Source: Halovivax asiaticus JCM 14624 (lineage in GTDB: Archaea > Halobacteriota > Halobacteria > Halobacteriales > Natrialbaceae). Taken from it: a DNA stretch of 64,000 nt. Positions 26,231 to 38,234 of the stretch are shown here, one piece after another (position 1 is the first letter of the stretch; the number at the start of each line of letters is the position of its first letter). The position numbers and the translations under genes are program-made. Location of the stretch: NCBI RefSeq assembly GCF_000337515.1, contig NZ_AOIQ01000008.1, forward strand, positions 125,837-189,836, written 5' to 3'. A model generated the notes under the pieces. The model did no database searches. It saw nothing but the letters and a program-made list of their open reading frames with translations, and was not told the origin of the DNA.

Positions 26231-27888
26231 GTCTGGAAGCACCACACGAGGATCCGCTCGCACGAACGGACGACCGGGAGTCGCTCGAATCGATCCTCGG
26301 CGATCACGCCATCGGCTGGGAAGAACACGTCAACGCCCAGGGCGTCGTGATCCGGCCGGACGAGGTACAGTCGTCGCTGCGAGCGCTGCGCGACGAGGGC
26401 GGCTTCGACCACCTCTCATCCGTCACCGCTCAGGAGTACGCCGACCGCTACGAGAGCATCTACCACCTGTCGAAGTACGACGACCGCACGCAGGAGGTCA
26501 GCGTCGTCGTGCCGACGGCCAAAGAGGAGCCGGTCAGCCAGAGCGCGGACGCCGTCTACCGCACCGCCGACTGGCACGAGCGAGAGGCCTACGACCTCGT
26601 CGGGATCGAGTACGAGGATCACCCCGACCTCCGACGGATCCTCCTGCCGGAGACCTGGCAGGGCCACCCGCTGGGACTCGACTACGATCAGGACAAACCC
26701 CAGCTCGTCAGCCTGTCGGAACACGCCAACCCGATCGCCGAGCATCACCACGACGAGGAGGGAGAGACGATGTTTCTCAACATCGGTCCGCACCACCCGG
26801 CGACCCACGGTGTGCTCCACCTGAAGACGGTGCTCGACGGCGAAACGGTCGTCGACGTCGACCCCGACATCGGCTACCTCCACCGCTGCGAGGAGCAGAT
26901 GTGCCAGCAGGGGACCTACCGCCACCAGATCATGCCCTACCCAGACCGCTGGGACTACGTCTCCGCGGGCCTGCTCAACGAGTGGTCCTACGCGCGAGCG
27001 ATCGAAGACATGGCCGACATCGAGGTACCGGAGTACGCCCAGGTCGTCCGGACGATGGGGGCGGAACTCTGTCGGATCGCCGCTCACCTGATCTCGATCG
27101 GTGCGTTCGCACTGGACGTCGTTGGCGACTTCACCGTCACCTTCCAGTACGCCTGGCAGGATCGCGAGGATGTCCTCAACATTCTCGAGGACCTCACCGG
27201 CCAGCGGATGATGTTCAACTACTTCCGGCTCGGCGGGGTCGTCTGGGACCTGCCCGAACCTCGCGAGGACTTCTTCGAGTCCATCCGGACGTTCCTCGAC
27301 AGCTTCGAGGGCTCGGTCGACGAGTACCACGACCTGCTGACGAACAATGAGATCTTCCAGCGTCGCTGTATCGGCACCGGCCACCTCGACGCGGAAACCG
27401 CGAAGAGTTACGGCTGCACCGGCCCCGTCGCCCGTGGCTCCGGGATCGACTACGACCTGCGCCGCGACGACCCCTACGGCTACTACGAGGAACTCGACTG
27501 GGACGTCGCCGTCCAGGACGAAGGCGACAACTACGCGCGCATGCTCGTTCGCATGCAAGAACTCGAGGAATCGGCGAAGATCGTCGACCAGTGCGTCGAC
27601 ATCCTGGAAGACTGGGATGAAGACGACCGGGAGATCCAGTCGAACGTTCCCCGGACCCTCAAACCCGACGCCGACGCGGAGGTCTACCGGGCCGTCGAGG
27701 GAGCCAAGGGCGAACTCGGCATCTACATTCGCTCCGACGGTTCCGACAAACCGGCGCGCTTCAAGATCCGGAGCCCGTGTTTCAGTAACCTGCAGGTGCT
27801 GGGCGAGGCCGCCAACGGCGAGTACGTCGCCGACCTGATCGCCACGCTCGGCAGTATCGACGTCATCCTCGGGGAGGTGGACCGGTAA
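26227..27888 (+). CDS. nuoCD: complex I subunits C and D, fused
   Basis: 553 residues joining NuoC (about residues 1-175, with the DWHEREAYDLVGIEYEDHPD motif) and NuoD (from about 178, FLNIGPHHPATHGVLHLKTV). NuoD keeps the quinone-site residues of the GPHHPATHG loop and ends in the usual SIDVILGEVDR. It begins with GTG in a 4-bp GTGA overlap with nuoB. This fusion is normal in haloarchaea and some bacteria. Confidence 0.96.
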   Translation: MSLEAPHEDPLARTDDRESLESILGDHAIGWEEHVNAQGVVIRPDEVQSSLRALRDEGGFDHLSSVTAQEYADRYESIYHLSKYDDRTQEVSVVVPTAKEEPVSQSADAVYRTADWHEREAYDLVGIEYEDHPDLRRILLPETWQGHPLGLDYDQDKPQLVSLSEHANPIAEHHHDEEGETMFLNIGPHHPATHGVLHLKTVLDGETVVDVDPDIGYLHRCEEQMCQQGTYRHQIMPYPDRWDYVSAGLLNEWSYARAIEDMADIEVPEYAQVVRTMGAELCRIAAHLISIGAFALDVVGDFTVTFQYAWQDREDVLNILEDLTGQRMMFNYFRLGGVVWDLPEPREDFFESIRTFLDSFEGSVDEYHDLLTNNEIFQRRCIGTGHLDAETAKSYGCTGPVARGSGIDYDLRRDDPYGYYEELDWDVAVQDEGDNYARMLVRMQELEESAKIVDQCVDILEDWDEDDREIQSNVPRTLKPDADAEVYRAVEGAKGELGIYIRSDGSDKPARFKIRSPCFSNLQVLGEAANGEYVADLIATLGSIDVILGEVDR

Positions 27889-28967
27889 TGGTGCCCCAGA
27901 CAGTGGCGACGGCCATGCCGCTCCCCGATGCGATCAGCGATCTGTTCGGACTCGGCGACCTCGGCTTGATCGGCCAGGCGATCACCGCGTTCGTCGCCGC
28001 GTTCCTCATCGCGAACGTGTTGCTCGTGATGGCGGCGTTCGCCGGCCCGTGGGGCAAGCGAAAGATTTTCGCTGACTTCTCGGATCGCTACGCCATCACC
28101 GAACACGGACCCTGGGGTCTGTTCATCATCCCGGCGGCTGCGATCCAGCTCATGTCGAAAGAGCTGATCGTGCCGAAGGGCGTCGACCGGCCCGCCTGGG
28201 ACATCGCGCCGATCATCATGGTCTTCTCCGCGATCTTCGGGTTCGCCGTGATCCCGATGGGGAGCGGGATCCACCTCGCCGACCCCGAAGTCGGTCTGCT
28301 CTTTGCGTTCGCGATCGCCTCGCTGTCGACGCTCGGGATGATGATCGCCGGCTACGCTTCCGACAACAAGTTCGCCCTGATGGGCGGCCTGCGTGCGACC
28401 GCGCAGAACATCGCCTACGAGATCCCATTGATCGTCACCGGCGCGTCGGTGATCCTCTACACCGGGTCGTTGCAGATGAGCGAGATCGTCGCCGTGCAGG
28501 CCGAGACGCTCGTCCAGCTCGGACCGATCTCGATCCCGGCCTGGTTCGCGTTCGTCAACCCGTTCGCGTTCGTCCTGTTCCTCGCGGCGGGGATGGCCGA
28601 GGTCGGCCGGAACCCGTTCGACGTCCCGGAGGCCCCGACCGAGATCGTCGCCGGCTACCAGACGGAGTACTCGAGCATCTACTTCGTGCTTGTCTACCTC
28701 TCGGAGTTCCTGCACATCTTCCTCGCCGGCGCGATTATGGCGACGCTGTTCCTCGGTGGCCCGGCAGGGCCCGGTCCGGCCGCGCTGGGAATCGTCTGGT
28801 TCCTGGCGAAGGTCGTGGCGTTCTTCCTGCTGACCCAGTGGTTCCGGACGGCGATGCCCCGCGTCCGGATCGACCAGCTGATCGAGATCGGCTGGAAGGG
28901 GCTGCTGGTGCTCTCGTTCGCGAACCTGCTACTGACGGCAGGGATCGTGGGGGTGTTCTTCGCATGA
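27888..28967 (+). CDS. nuoH: complex I subunit H
   Basis: 359 residues, about eight or nine membrane helices. Subunit H signatures include NPFAFVLFLAAGMAEVGRNP followed by FDVPEAPTEIVAGYQTEYS (quinone-chamber loop) and QWFRTAMPRVRIDQL. It links the hydrophilic arm to the proton-pumping arm. Its ATG overlaps the nuoCD stop by one base. Confidence 0.96.
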   Translation: MVPQTVATAMPLPDAISDLFGLGDLGLIGQAITAFVAAFLIANVLLVMAAFAGPWGKRKIFADFSDRYAITEHGPWGLFIIPAAAIQLMSKELIVPKGVDRPAWDIAPIIMVFSAIFGFAVIPMGSGIHLADPEVGLLFAFAIASLSTLGMMIAGYASDNKFALMGGLRATAQNIAYEIPLIVTGASVILYTGSLQMSEIVAVQAETLVQLGPISIPAWFAFVNPFAFVLFLAAGMAEVGRNPFDVPEAPTEIVAGYQTEYSSIYFVLVYLSEFLHIFLAGAIMATLFLGGPAGPGPAALGIVWFLAKVVAFFLLTQWFRTAMPRVRIDQLIEIGWKGLLVLSFANLLLTAGIVGVFFA

Positions 28968-29425
28968 TCGGACTACTCAAATCACTGGCGACGACGATGA
29001 AGCACGCACTGGACGGCGAAGTGTACACCGTGGCCTACCCCGACGAGGTGCCGAAGGTCTCGCCGCGCTTTCGCGGGGTCCACAAGTTCAGCCAGGAGCG
29101 CTGTATCTGGTGTCGCCAGTGCGAGAAGGTCTGCCCGAACGACACCATCCAGATCGTGATGGACGACAAGCGAAACGGCGAGCAGTACAACCTCCACATC
29201 GGCCAATGTGTCTACTGCCGGCTGTGTGAGGAGGTCTGTCCGACCGACGCCATCCTGCTGACCCAGAACTTCGAGTTCACCGGGGACACGAAGTCCGAAC
29301 TCGTCTACAACAAAGAACAGCTCAAGGCCGTCCCCTGGTACAAGGACATCGACCCGCTGGAGGTGCGCGAACCCGACCGTGGCGGCTGGGTCGGCGAGGG
29401 CGACGGGGAGGTGGACTACCAATGA
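28964..29425 (+). CDS. nuoI: complex I subunit I (ferredoxin-like)
   Basis: 153 residues with two [4Fe-4S] motifs, CIWCRQCEKVCP and CVYCRLCEEVCP, which wire electrons to NuoB. The ATG at 28964 overlaps the nuoH stop (ATGA); the longer in-frame upstream stretch is a shadow of nuoH. Confidence 0.97.
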   Translation: MIGLLKSLATTMKHALDGEVYTVAYPDEVPKVSPRFRGVHKFSQERCIWCRQCEKVCPNDTIQIVMDDKRNGEQYNLHIGQCVYCRLCEEVCPTDAILLTQNFEFTGDTKSELVYNKEQLKAVPWYKDIDPLEVREPDRGGWVGEGDGEVDYQ

Positions 29426-29709
29426 TGGAGACCGCCGCCTTCGCCCTGTTCGCCGCCGTCACGCTGACCAGTGCGGCTGGCGTCGTCCTGTTCCGGGACC
29501 CGTGGCACTCCGCGCTCATGCTCGGCGTCTCGCTGCTCTCGGTGGCCGTCCACTACGTGATGCTCACCGCCGAGTTCCTCGCGGTGATCCAGGTGCTCGT
29601 CTACGTCGGTGGCGTCCTCGTGCTGATCTCCTTTGCCGTCATGCTCACCCAGGCCGGTGAGACGCCGCCGGAGACGGCGACGGGAGACGGGGAGGTGACC
29701 GGCCGATGA
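29422..29709 (+). CDS. nuoJ1: complex I subunit J, N-terminal half
   Basis: 95 residues with three membrane helices (AAVTLTSAAGVVLFRDPWHS; ALMLGVSLLSVAVHYVML; FLAVIQVLVYVGGVLVLISF). It corresponds to the first half of bacterial NuoJ; the second half is a separate gene. The split is usual in haloarchaea, not a frameshift, because a 4-bp ATGA overlap joins both parts. Confidence 0.92.
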   Translation: MMETAAFALFAAVTLTSAAGVVLFRDPWHSALMLGVSLLSVAVHYVMLTAEFLAVIQVLVYVGGVLVLISFAVMLTQAGETPPETATGDGEVTGR

Positions 29710-30191
29710 GCCGACCACGACTCGTCTCACTGAGTTCACGACTCGTGCCCGGGCTCCTTGCGATCGCCCTGTTCGGCGTGTTCGCCGCCGTCGTCGTCGG
29801 GACCGACTTTGCCGGCTACGTCGGCTTCCCCGACGAGCTCTCGGTCACCGCCGAGATCGGCTACGCACTGTTCGACTTCACCGAACTGCAGGAGACGAAC
29901 ACGGAGTCGTTCCTGGTCTCGTTCCTCCTGATCGCGGTCGTCCTGGACGCGGCGCTCGACGCCTCGCTCGTGCTCGCGACGCGCGAAGGCCCCGACGAGT
30001 CGGTTCGCCCGAGCGCGTTCGACGGCCCGTCGACCAGGTCGACCGACGACACCGAGGCAAACGGGACGGCCGCGACCGACGGCGGTGCAGTTGACGGAGC
30101 AACGAAGATCGACGGCGAACCGGCGTCAGAGGCCGAGACAGCGTCGCCGACAGCTGGCGACGCCACGACCGACGGAGGTGACGGAGCATGA
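29706..30191 (+). CDS. nuoJ2: complex I subunit J, C-terminal half
   Basis: 161 residues. Two helices (LLAIALFGVFAAVVVGTDFA; ESFLVSFLLIAVVLDAALDA) are followed by a Thr/Asp/Gly-rich, probably disordered tail of about 75 residues (STDDTEANGTAATDGGAVDG). The tail has no counterpart in bacterial NuoJ and looks like a haloarchaeal acidic extension. Confidence 0.85.
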   Translation: MSRPRLVSLSSRLVPGLLAIALFGVFAAVVVGTDFAGYVGFPDELSVTAEIGYALFDFTELQETNTESFLVSFLLIAVVLDAALDASLVLATREGPDESVRPSAFDGPSTRSTDDTEANGTAATDGGAVDGATKIDGEPASEAETASPTAGDATTDGGDGA

Positions 30192-30490
30192 TGGCTATCG
30201 AGGGCTACGTCCTGCTCTCGGCCGGCCTGTTCTGCATCGGGCTGTTCGGCATCCTGACCCGTCGCAACGCGCTCATGTTCCTGATGGCGGTCGAGCTGAT
30301 GGTCAACGCGGCCGTGATCAATCTGGTCGCGTTCGCGCTGTACCACGGCACGCTGACCGGACAGGTGTTCGGGCTGTTCGTCCTCGGACTCGCGGCCGCG
30401 GAGGTCGCGATCGGCCTCGGGATCATCCTTGTACTGTATCGCAACTTCGGGACGATCGACGTCTCGGTACCGACGACGATGAGGTGGTAA
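30188..30490 (+). CDS. nuoK: complex I subunit K
   Basis: 100 residues, three helices. It has the NuoK features RRNALMFLMAVELMVNAAVI (with the membrane Glu) and LAAAEVAIGLGIILVLYRN (second Glu), residues of the proton path. Overlaps nuoJ2 by 4 bp. Confidence 0.96.
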   Translation: MMAIEGYVLLSAGLFCIGLFGILTRRNALMFLMAVELMVNAAVINLVAFALYHGTLTGQVFGLFVLGLAAAEVAIGLGIILVLYRNFGTIDVSVPTTMRW

Positions 30491-30491
30491 T

Positions 30492-32503
30492 ATGGAAGGA
30501 TTGTTTACATTCGCGCCCGCAATCGTGCTGTTCCCGCTGGTGGCGTTCGCGATCACGCTGCTCGTGGGCCGCTATCTCCCCCTCGGCGGCGCGATCCCGG
30601 GCATCGTCGCGACTGGCGGATCGCTCGCGCTCTCGCTGGTGATGGCCGCGGCCGTCGCCGGCGGCGAGACGACGAACGAACTGGTGTATACGTGGTTCGA
30701 GACGCCCGAGATCACGTTCCACTTCGGCCTGCTGATCGACCCGCTGTCGGCGGCCATGCTGGTCGTGGTCTCGCTGATCGCCTTCCTCGTCCACGTCTTC
30801 AGCCTGAGCTACATGAACGCCGAGGGCGAGACCGGCCTGCCGCGATACTACGCCGGCCTCGGGCTCTTTACGTTCAGCATGCTCGCGTTCGTGGTCGCGG
30901 ACAACCTGCTGATGTCGTTCGTCTTCTTCGAGCTGGTTGGGCTGTGTTCGTTCCTCCTCATCGGTTTCTGGTACCGGACGAAATCGGCGCCCTCCGCGGC
31001 GAAGAAGGCGTTTCTCGTCACGCGCTTCGGGGACTTCTTCTTCCTCATCGGTGTCGTCGCCATCGCCGCGTCCTACGGCACACTCTCCTTCGCCGGTGAC
31101 GCGTCGTTCGTCACCGCGGCCGAGTCGGCGATCGACTCGGAGACCTTCTTCGGCTTCGACGCCGACACCTGGGTGACGATCACCGGTCTCCTCGTCCTGG
31201 GCGGCGTAATCGGCAAGTCCGCCCAGTTCCCGCTGCACACGTGGCTGCCAGACGCGATGGAGGGTCCGACGCCGGTGTCGGCGCTCATCCACGCGGCGAC
31301 GATGGTCGCCGCCGGCGTCTACCTCGTCGCCCGGATGTTCGGCTACTACGCGCTGTCGCCCACGGCGCTCGCGGTCATCGCGTTCGTCGGCGGCTTTACG
31401 GCACTGTTCGCGGCGACGATGGGCTGTGTCAAAGACGACGTGAAACAGGTGCTCGCGTACTCCACCATCAGCCAGTACGGCTACATGATGCTCGCGATGG
31501 GCGTCGGCGGCTACGTCGCCGGCGTCTTCCACCTGCTCAACCACGCCGTCTTCAAGGCGCTACTCTTCCTCGGGGCCGGCGCGGTCATCATCGCGATGCA
31601 CCACGAGCAGGACATGTGGAAGATGGGCGGGCTCAAAGAGCAGATGCCCGTTACCTACTACTCCTTCCTCGCGGGTTCGCTCGCGCTCGCGGGCATCATC
31701 CCGTTCAGCGGCTTCTGGTCGAAGGACGAGGTGCTCTACGATGCACTCATCGTCGGACTCTCGGAGCCACTCATCCTCGCCGCGTATGCGATGGCCTTAC
31801 TCGCCGTGTTCTTCACCGGATTCTACACGATCCGGATGGTCCGGCTGACGTTCCACGGCGAGCCCCGGTCGGAGGCTGCCGAATCACCCCACGCGATCGG
31901 CCTGCCAGCGAAGATTCCGCTGGCCGTACTCGGCGTCCTGGCGCTCGTCGGTGGGGCGATGAATCTGAAGCCGCTCGAGGAGCTCGCCGGCCTCGAGGTT
32001 GCGTTCCTCGAACGATGGCTCGACGGACAGGGTGTCGGCTCGGTCGACGGGCTGACCTACCACGCCTACAGCGAGACGGTCCACTACGGCCACGAGTACA
32101 TCGGCGGTCCTGAGGGGACGGTGATCCTCTCTGCAGCCCTCTCGCTCGGCCTGGCGCTGGCTGGCGCCGGGCTCGCCTGGACACTGTACAGCGGCCCGGA
32201 GCCGACGCGCCACACCGAGCGCCTCGGCTCGCTTCGCGACCTCGCCGTCGCCAACTACTACCAGGACGAGTACCAGGTCTGGCTTGCACGTGGCCTCACG
32301 CTGCCGCTGGCCCGGGCGAGCGACCGGTTCGACCAGACAGCTATCGACGGCGTCGTCGACGGTGTCGGTAGCGTCAGCCGCTTCGGCGGCGAGCGACTCA
32401 GACGGCTCCAGACGGGGCAGGTGACCGACTACGCGGCGCTCGTGATACTCGGTGTGCTCGCGTTACTGGTCGTTCTCGGTATCAACGGAGGCTGGTTCCT
32501 GTG

Positions 32504-32504
<1 letters not shown>
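30492..32504 (+). CDS. nuoL: complex I antiporter-like subunit L
   Basis: 670 residues, 14-16 helices. Typical NuoL stretches: FFELVGLCSFLLIGFWY (functional Glu), KSAQFPLHTWLPDAMEGPTP, ALIHAATMVAAGVYLVARM, VKDDVKQVLAYSTISQYGYM and NHAVFKALLFLGAGAVI. The C-terminal part includes the long lateral helix region. One of three proton-pumping subunits in this operon. Confidence 0.97.
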
Positions 32505-34050
<1,546 letters not shown>

Positions 34051-34054
<4 letters not shown>

Positions 34055-35607
34055 TCGAACCCGTCCAGCTCCCCGACGCCGCGGCGCTCGGCCCGGCGCT
34101 CGTCCTGGGACTGACGGCGCTCGTCGTCTTCGTGTTCGACAGCGCAAGACCGCACGAACCGGACCGAGGGCTGCTCGCGGGGACGACCGCCGCGGGCTCG
34201 CTTCTCGCACTCGGCGTCGGCGTCTGGTACATGATCGCCGGCGTCGGCGTCCCCGAGCCCGACGGGGCCGGCGTCATCTCCCTCTTCGACGGTCAGCTCG
34301 TCGTCGACCAGCTCGCGCTGTTCTTCATGCTCGTGACGGCGATCGTCACGGCGCTGGTCGCGATCGCGAGCTACGACTACATGGACGGCCACGCCCACCA
34401 GGGCGAGTACTACTCGCTCGTCCTGCTCGCGGCGACCGGCATGGCGACGATGGCCGCGGCCAACAGCCTCGTCACCGTCTTCCTCGCACTCGAACTGGCG
34501 AGCCTGCCGTCGTACGCGCTCGTGGCCATCCTGAAGGACAATCGCGGGAGCGTCGAGGCGGGACTGAAGTACTTCCTGCTCGGCGCGCTCTCGTCGGCCA
34601 TCTTCGTCTACGGGATCAGCCTGGTCTACGGGGCGACGGGCGTCCTCCAGCTCGATCTCGTCGCCGAGGCGATCACAGGCGAGACGGGCCAGCACGTCCT
34701 CACCGGCAACGCCCACGACGTCGCGGGCCACGACGGCCTGCTCGGCGTCGGGATCGTGTTGCTCCTCGTCGGAATCGCGTTCAAGACCGCGAGCGTCCCG
34801 CTTCACTTCTGGGCGCCGGAGGCCTACGAGGGCGCACCTGCACCGATCGCGGCGTTCCTCTCGTCGGCCTCGAAGGCCGCCGGCTTCGTGATCGCGATTC
34901 GCGTGTTCACGACCGCATTCCCCGTCGAGGCGACGGCGGGGCTCGTCGGGTTCGACTGGTCGGTCGCGTTCGCCGTCCTCGCGGTCGCGACGATGACGAT
35001 CGGCAACTTCGCCGCGGCCGTCCAGGAGAACGTCAAGCGGATGCTCGCGTACTCCTCCGTCGGTCACGCCGGCTACGCGCTGATCGGCCTCGCCGGCGTC
35101 GGGGCCGGGGCGAACGAACTCGTCCTCGGCGCCGCGCTCATGCACCTGTTCGTCTACGCGTTCATGAACACCGGCGCGTTCCTCTTCGTCGCGCTCGCCG
35201 AGTACTGGGGCGTCGGCCGTACGTTCGCCGACTACAACGGACTCGGTCGACGCGCACCGATCGCCTGCGTCGCGCTGACGGTGTTCATGTTCAGCCTGGC
35301 CGGAATTCCGCCCCTGGGCGGGTTCCTGAGCAAGTACCTCCTCTTCTGGGGGTCGCTCCAGGCCGGCATGCTGTTCGTCGCCGGTGCGCTCGTGGTAAAC
35401 AGCGCACTCTCGCTGTACTACTACTCGCGACTGGTGAAGGCGGTCTGGTTCGAAGAGCCGGTGACCGACCACGGGTCGCTCGCCCAGCCGGTGGGCCTCT
35501 ACGCGGCCCTCATCGCAGCCGCCGTGATGACCGTCGTCGTCCTCCCCGGCTTCGGGCCGATCGCCGACTCGGCACTCGACGCGGCGACGGCAGTGCTCAC
35601 CTCCTGA
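34051..35607 (+). CDS. nuoN: complex I antiporter-like subunit N
   Basis: 518 residues, about 14 helices. NuoN features: VFLALELASLPSYALVAIL, KTASVPLHFWAPEAYEGAPA, VQENVKRMLAYSSVGHAGYA and FMFSLAGIPPLGGFLSKYLL. Starts with GTG in a 4-bp overlap with nuoM and closes the operon; the next gene begins 57 bp later with its own upstream region. Confidence 0.96.
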
Positions 35608-35664
35608 TCGGCGCTCGAGCACTGAACCCGGGTAGCTTTTACACGCGTCGGCCGAACTCCGCCC

Positions 35665-37197
35665 ATGGTCCGTCGGCTGATCCTCGGGTGTGGCGACGTC
35701 GGTGAGCGTCTCGCCGAGTCACTTGGGGCAGAGCCGACGTCAGTCCTCGGCATCGACGCCGATCGAACCGTCGTCAATCGACTCCGCGACCGTGGCGTCC
35801 CGGCCAGGCGGGGAGATCCGACGGAGCCCGCGACGCTCGACGACCTCGACCCGCCGGGGACGATCCTCGTCGCCGGCGATCGGGCAGACGAGAATCTGGC
35901 GGTGGCCACCCTGGCTCGTGACCGATTTCCCGAGGCCCGACTCATCGTCTACGCCGGCGCCGATCCAACGCAGACGGTCGTCGAGCAGCTCCAGACGATC
36001 GCCGACGACGTGGTGGAGGGCGCACGGGCGCTCGCCGATCGCGTCCTCGAAGAGGGAGCGAGTCCGGCGGCCGAGCGGGCGAGACGGCTCCGGTCGGCGC
36101 TCTCGGCGATCGACGGTCGACTTGCCGTCGTCACACACGACAACCCGGACCCGGACGCCATCGCCAGCGCGATCGCTCTCGTCGCGCTGGCCGAATCGGT
36201 CGGTATCGACGCCGACGCCTGCTACTACGGGGAGATTTCACATCAGGAGAATCGGGCGATGCTCAACGTCCTCGACCTCGAAGTCCGCCACCTCGAGGCG
36301 GCCAGCGCGATCGATGCCTACGACGGCGTCGCCCTCGTCGATCACTCCCGGCCCGGGATCAACGACGGGTTGGCGACGGACGCCGACGTGGATATCGTCA
36401 TCGACCACCACCCACCTCGCGGCCCGGTGGCGGGCTCGTTCGTCGACATCCGGCACCTGGCCGGGGCGACGAGTACGGTCATGACGGAATACGTCGACCG
36501 CTTCGGCGTCGGCTTCGATCGACAGACGGCGACGGCGCTCCTCTTCGGGATTCGCATCGACACGAACGACTTCACGCGCGAGACGACGGCACTCGACTTC
36601 CGCGCGGCCGCGGCGCTCAGCCCCCACGTCGATCAGACGGCACTCGACCGCATCGAACGGCCGACGGTCGACGGAGAGACGGTCGACACGATCGCCCGCG
36701 CGATCAAAAACCGGGAGCGATACGGCGACGTCGTGGTCTCGAGCTGTGGGCAGATCGCGAGCCGTGACGCCCTCCCCCAGGCCGCCGACCGATTGCTCTC
36801 GATGGACGGCGTCGACACGACGCTCGTCTACGGGTTCATCGACGACATGGTCTACCTCTCGGCTCGGTCTCGCGACGACGAACAGGACGTCGGCGAAGTG
36901 ATTCGCGACGCCTTCGAACCGATCGGCAGCGCCGGCGGTCACAGCGACATGGCCGGTGCCCAGCTCGAAATCGGCGTCCTCGGGAGCGGCGACGCCGACG
37001 GAACCGACGGCGACGGACCGGATCACGCCGCCGTCATCGTTTCGGCGGTCGAGGACGTCGTCGAACACCGCTTTATCGAGGCGATCGACTCGATCCCCGA
37101 CGTACCGAAAGGCGGCTACACGCGCGAGAGTGAGTTGCTGTTCGACCCGGCCCGTTCCGGCGTCGTGTCCCGCGACGAGGGCGAACGGTCGACCTAG
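35665..37197 (+). CDS. RCK-domain/DHH-phosphoesterase fusion protein
   Basis: 510 residues. Residues 1-130 are a TrkA-N/RCK-type Rossmann domain (RLILGCGDVGERLAESLG; ILVAGDRADENLAVATLARD). Residues 150-470 form a DHH-DHHA1 module: VVTHDNPDPDAIASAIALVA, VALVDHSRPG, VDIVIDHHPPRG and the DHHA1 loop SAGGHSDMAGAQLEIG. Metal ligands look intact. Proteins with DHH-DHHA1 hydrolyse nanoRNA or cyclic dinucleotides such as c-di-AMP; joining it to a nucleotide/ion-sensing domain suggests control by c-di-AMP or NAD(H), but this is inferred. Confidence 0.87.
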   Translation: MVRRLILGCGDVGERLAESLGAEPTSVLGIDADRTVVNRLRDRGVPARRGDPTEPATLDDLDPPGTILVAGDRADENLAVATLARDRFPEARLIVYAGADPTQTVVEQLQTIADDVVEGARALADRVLEEGASPAAERARRLRSALSAIDGRLAVVTHDNPDPDAIASAIALVALAESVGIDADACYYGEISHQENRAMLNVLDLEVRHLEAASAIDAYDGVALVDHSRPGINDGLATDADVDIVIDHHPPRGPVAGSFVDIRHLAGATSTVMTEYVDRFGVGFDRQTATALLFGIRIDTNDFTRETTALDFRAAAALSPHVDQTALDRIERPTVDGETVDTIARAIKNRERYGDVVVSSCGQIASRDALPQAADRLLSMDGVDTTLVYGFIDDMVYLSARSRDDEQDVGEVIRDAFEPIGSAGGHSDMAGAQLEIGVLGSGDADGTDGDGPDHAAVIVSAVEDVVEHRFIEAIDSIPDVPKGGYTRESELLFDPARSGVVSRDEGERST

Positions 37198-37338
37198 CGA
37201 GTGCGTCGTCGGGTTGGATCGCGGTCAGGTGGTTCTTGGAAACGACCGGTCTGAGAGCGGTCGAACGGGAGCGCGAGTGACAGTGAAGGTGATCGAGAGA
37301 GGAGCAGGTTTTTGCGCACGCGACGTGTTCGGCGACGT

Positions 37339-38148
37339 ATGGAGGAGGCGTGGCGCGGGAGCAAGCCCCAGGTTGGCGAGTATATGACCCAGGACGTCGC
37401 GACGGTCGCCCCGGAGGCGACGGTCGAGGAGGTCGCGGTCCGCATCGCCGAGAGCGACAATCACAGCGGCTATCCCGTCTGCGATCGCCGGCGCGTCGAA
37501 GGGTTCGTCAGCGCACGCGATCTGTTGCTCGCCGACGACGGCGAGCCGATCTGGAAGGTGATGTCGACGAACCTCATCGTCGCCCACCCCGAGATGAAAG
37601 TGACCGACGCCGCCCGCGTAATTCTACGCTCGGGAATCCAGAAGCTCCCGGTGGTCGACGACGCGGGCAACCTCGTCGGTATCATCTCGAACGCGGACGT
37701 GATCCGCAGCCAGATCGAGCGCGCCACGCCCGAGAAGGTCGGAAAACTCATCCGGACGCTGCAGAATATCCACGGCGTCAACTTCGAGCGCACGCGGCGG
37801 ACAGTCCCGCTCGACGACCTCGTCCCCACCCAGGGACGGGTCTACGCCGACGAATTAGAGGGCCGGCGCTACGAACTCGAACACGGCCTCGCCGAACCCC
37901 TCGTGGTCATCGACAACGCCGGCGCGATTCTGCTCGCCGACGGCCACCACCGCGTCCTCGCCGCGGATCGCCTCGACATCGACGAGATGGACGCCTACGT
38001 CATCGAGACGGGCGAGCCGCTCGATCTGGGCATGGCCCGGACGGCCCAGAAGGAGAACCTGACCTCGATCGACGACATCGAGGTCGTCGACTACGCTCGC
38101 CATCCGCTCGTCGAGACGACGAAGCGATTACAATCCGAAAGCGAGTGA
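37339..38148 (+). CDS. CBS-pair / ParB-like domain protein
   Basis: 269 residues. Two CBS motifs (about 10-130: VGEYMTQDVATVAPEATVEE and VMSTNLIVAHPEMKVTDAAR) form an adenine-nucleotide-sensing Bateman module. The C-terminal part is ParB/sulfiredoxin-like (about 155-230: VPLDDLVPTQGRVYADEL, then ILLADGHHRVLAADRL, with the GxxR nucleotide-binding motif as GHHR). No DNA-binding HTH is seen. The ParB-N fold binds CTP or ATP in its families, so this may be a nucleotide-gated enzyme or kinase. Function unproven. ATG at 37339 chosen because upstream codons are arginine-rich non-coding. Confidence 0.87.
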   Translation: MEEAWRGSKPQVGEYMTQDVATVAPEATVEEVAVRIAESDNHSGYPVCDRRRVEGFVSARDLLLADDGEPIWKVMSTNLIVAHPEMKVTDAARVILRSGIQKLPVVDDAGNLVGIISNADVIRSQIERATPEKVGKLIRTLQNIHGVNFERTRRTVPLDDLVPTQGRVYADELEGRRYELEHGLAEPLVVIDNAGAILLADGHHRVLAADRLDIDEMDAYVIETGEPLDLGMARTAQKENLTSIDDIEVVDYARHPLVETTKRLQSESE

Positions 38149-38234
38149 CAACGAGCGTCGCCTGTGGAGCGACCGGCCGTCGGGCCCCGTTCGACGGAAA
38201 TGGTTATACGCCAACCACTCGTTGGCGCGAGTGA

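Noticed and set aside
29422-30191. Frameshift splitting nuoJ
   Set aside because: The two halves overlap by ATGA like the rest of the operon, and a split nuoJ is the known haloarchaeal arrangement.
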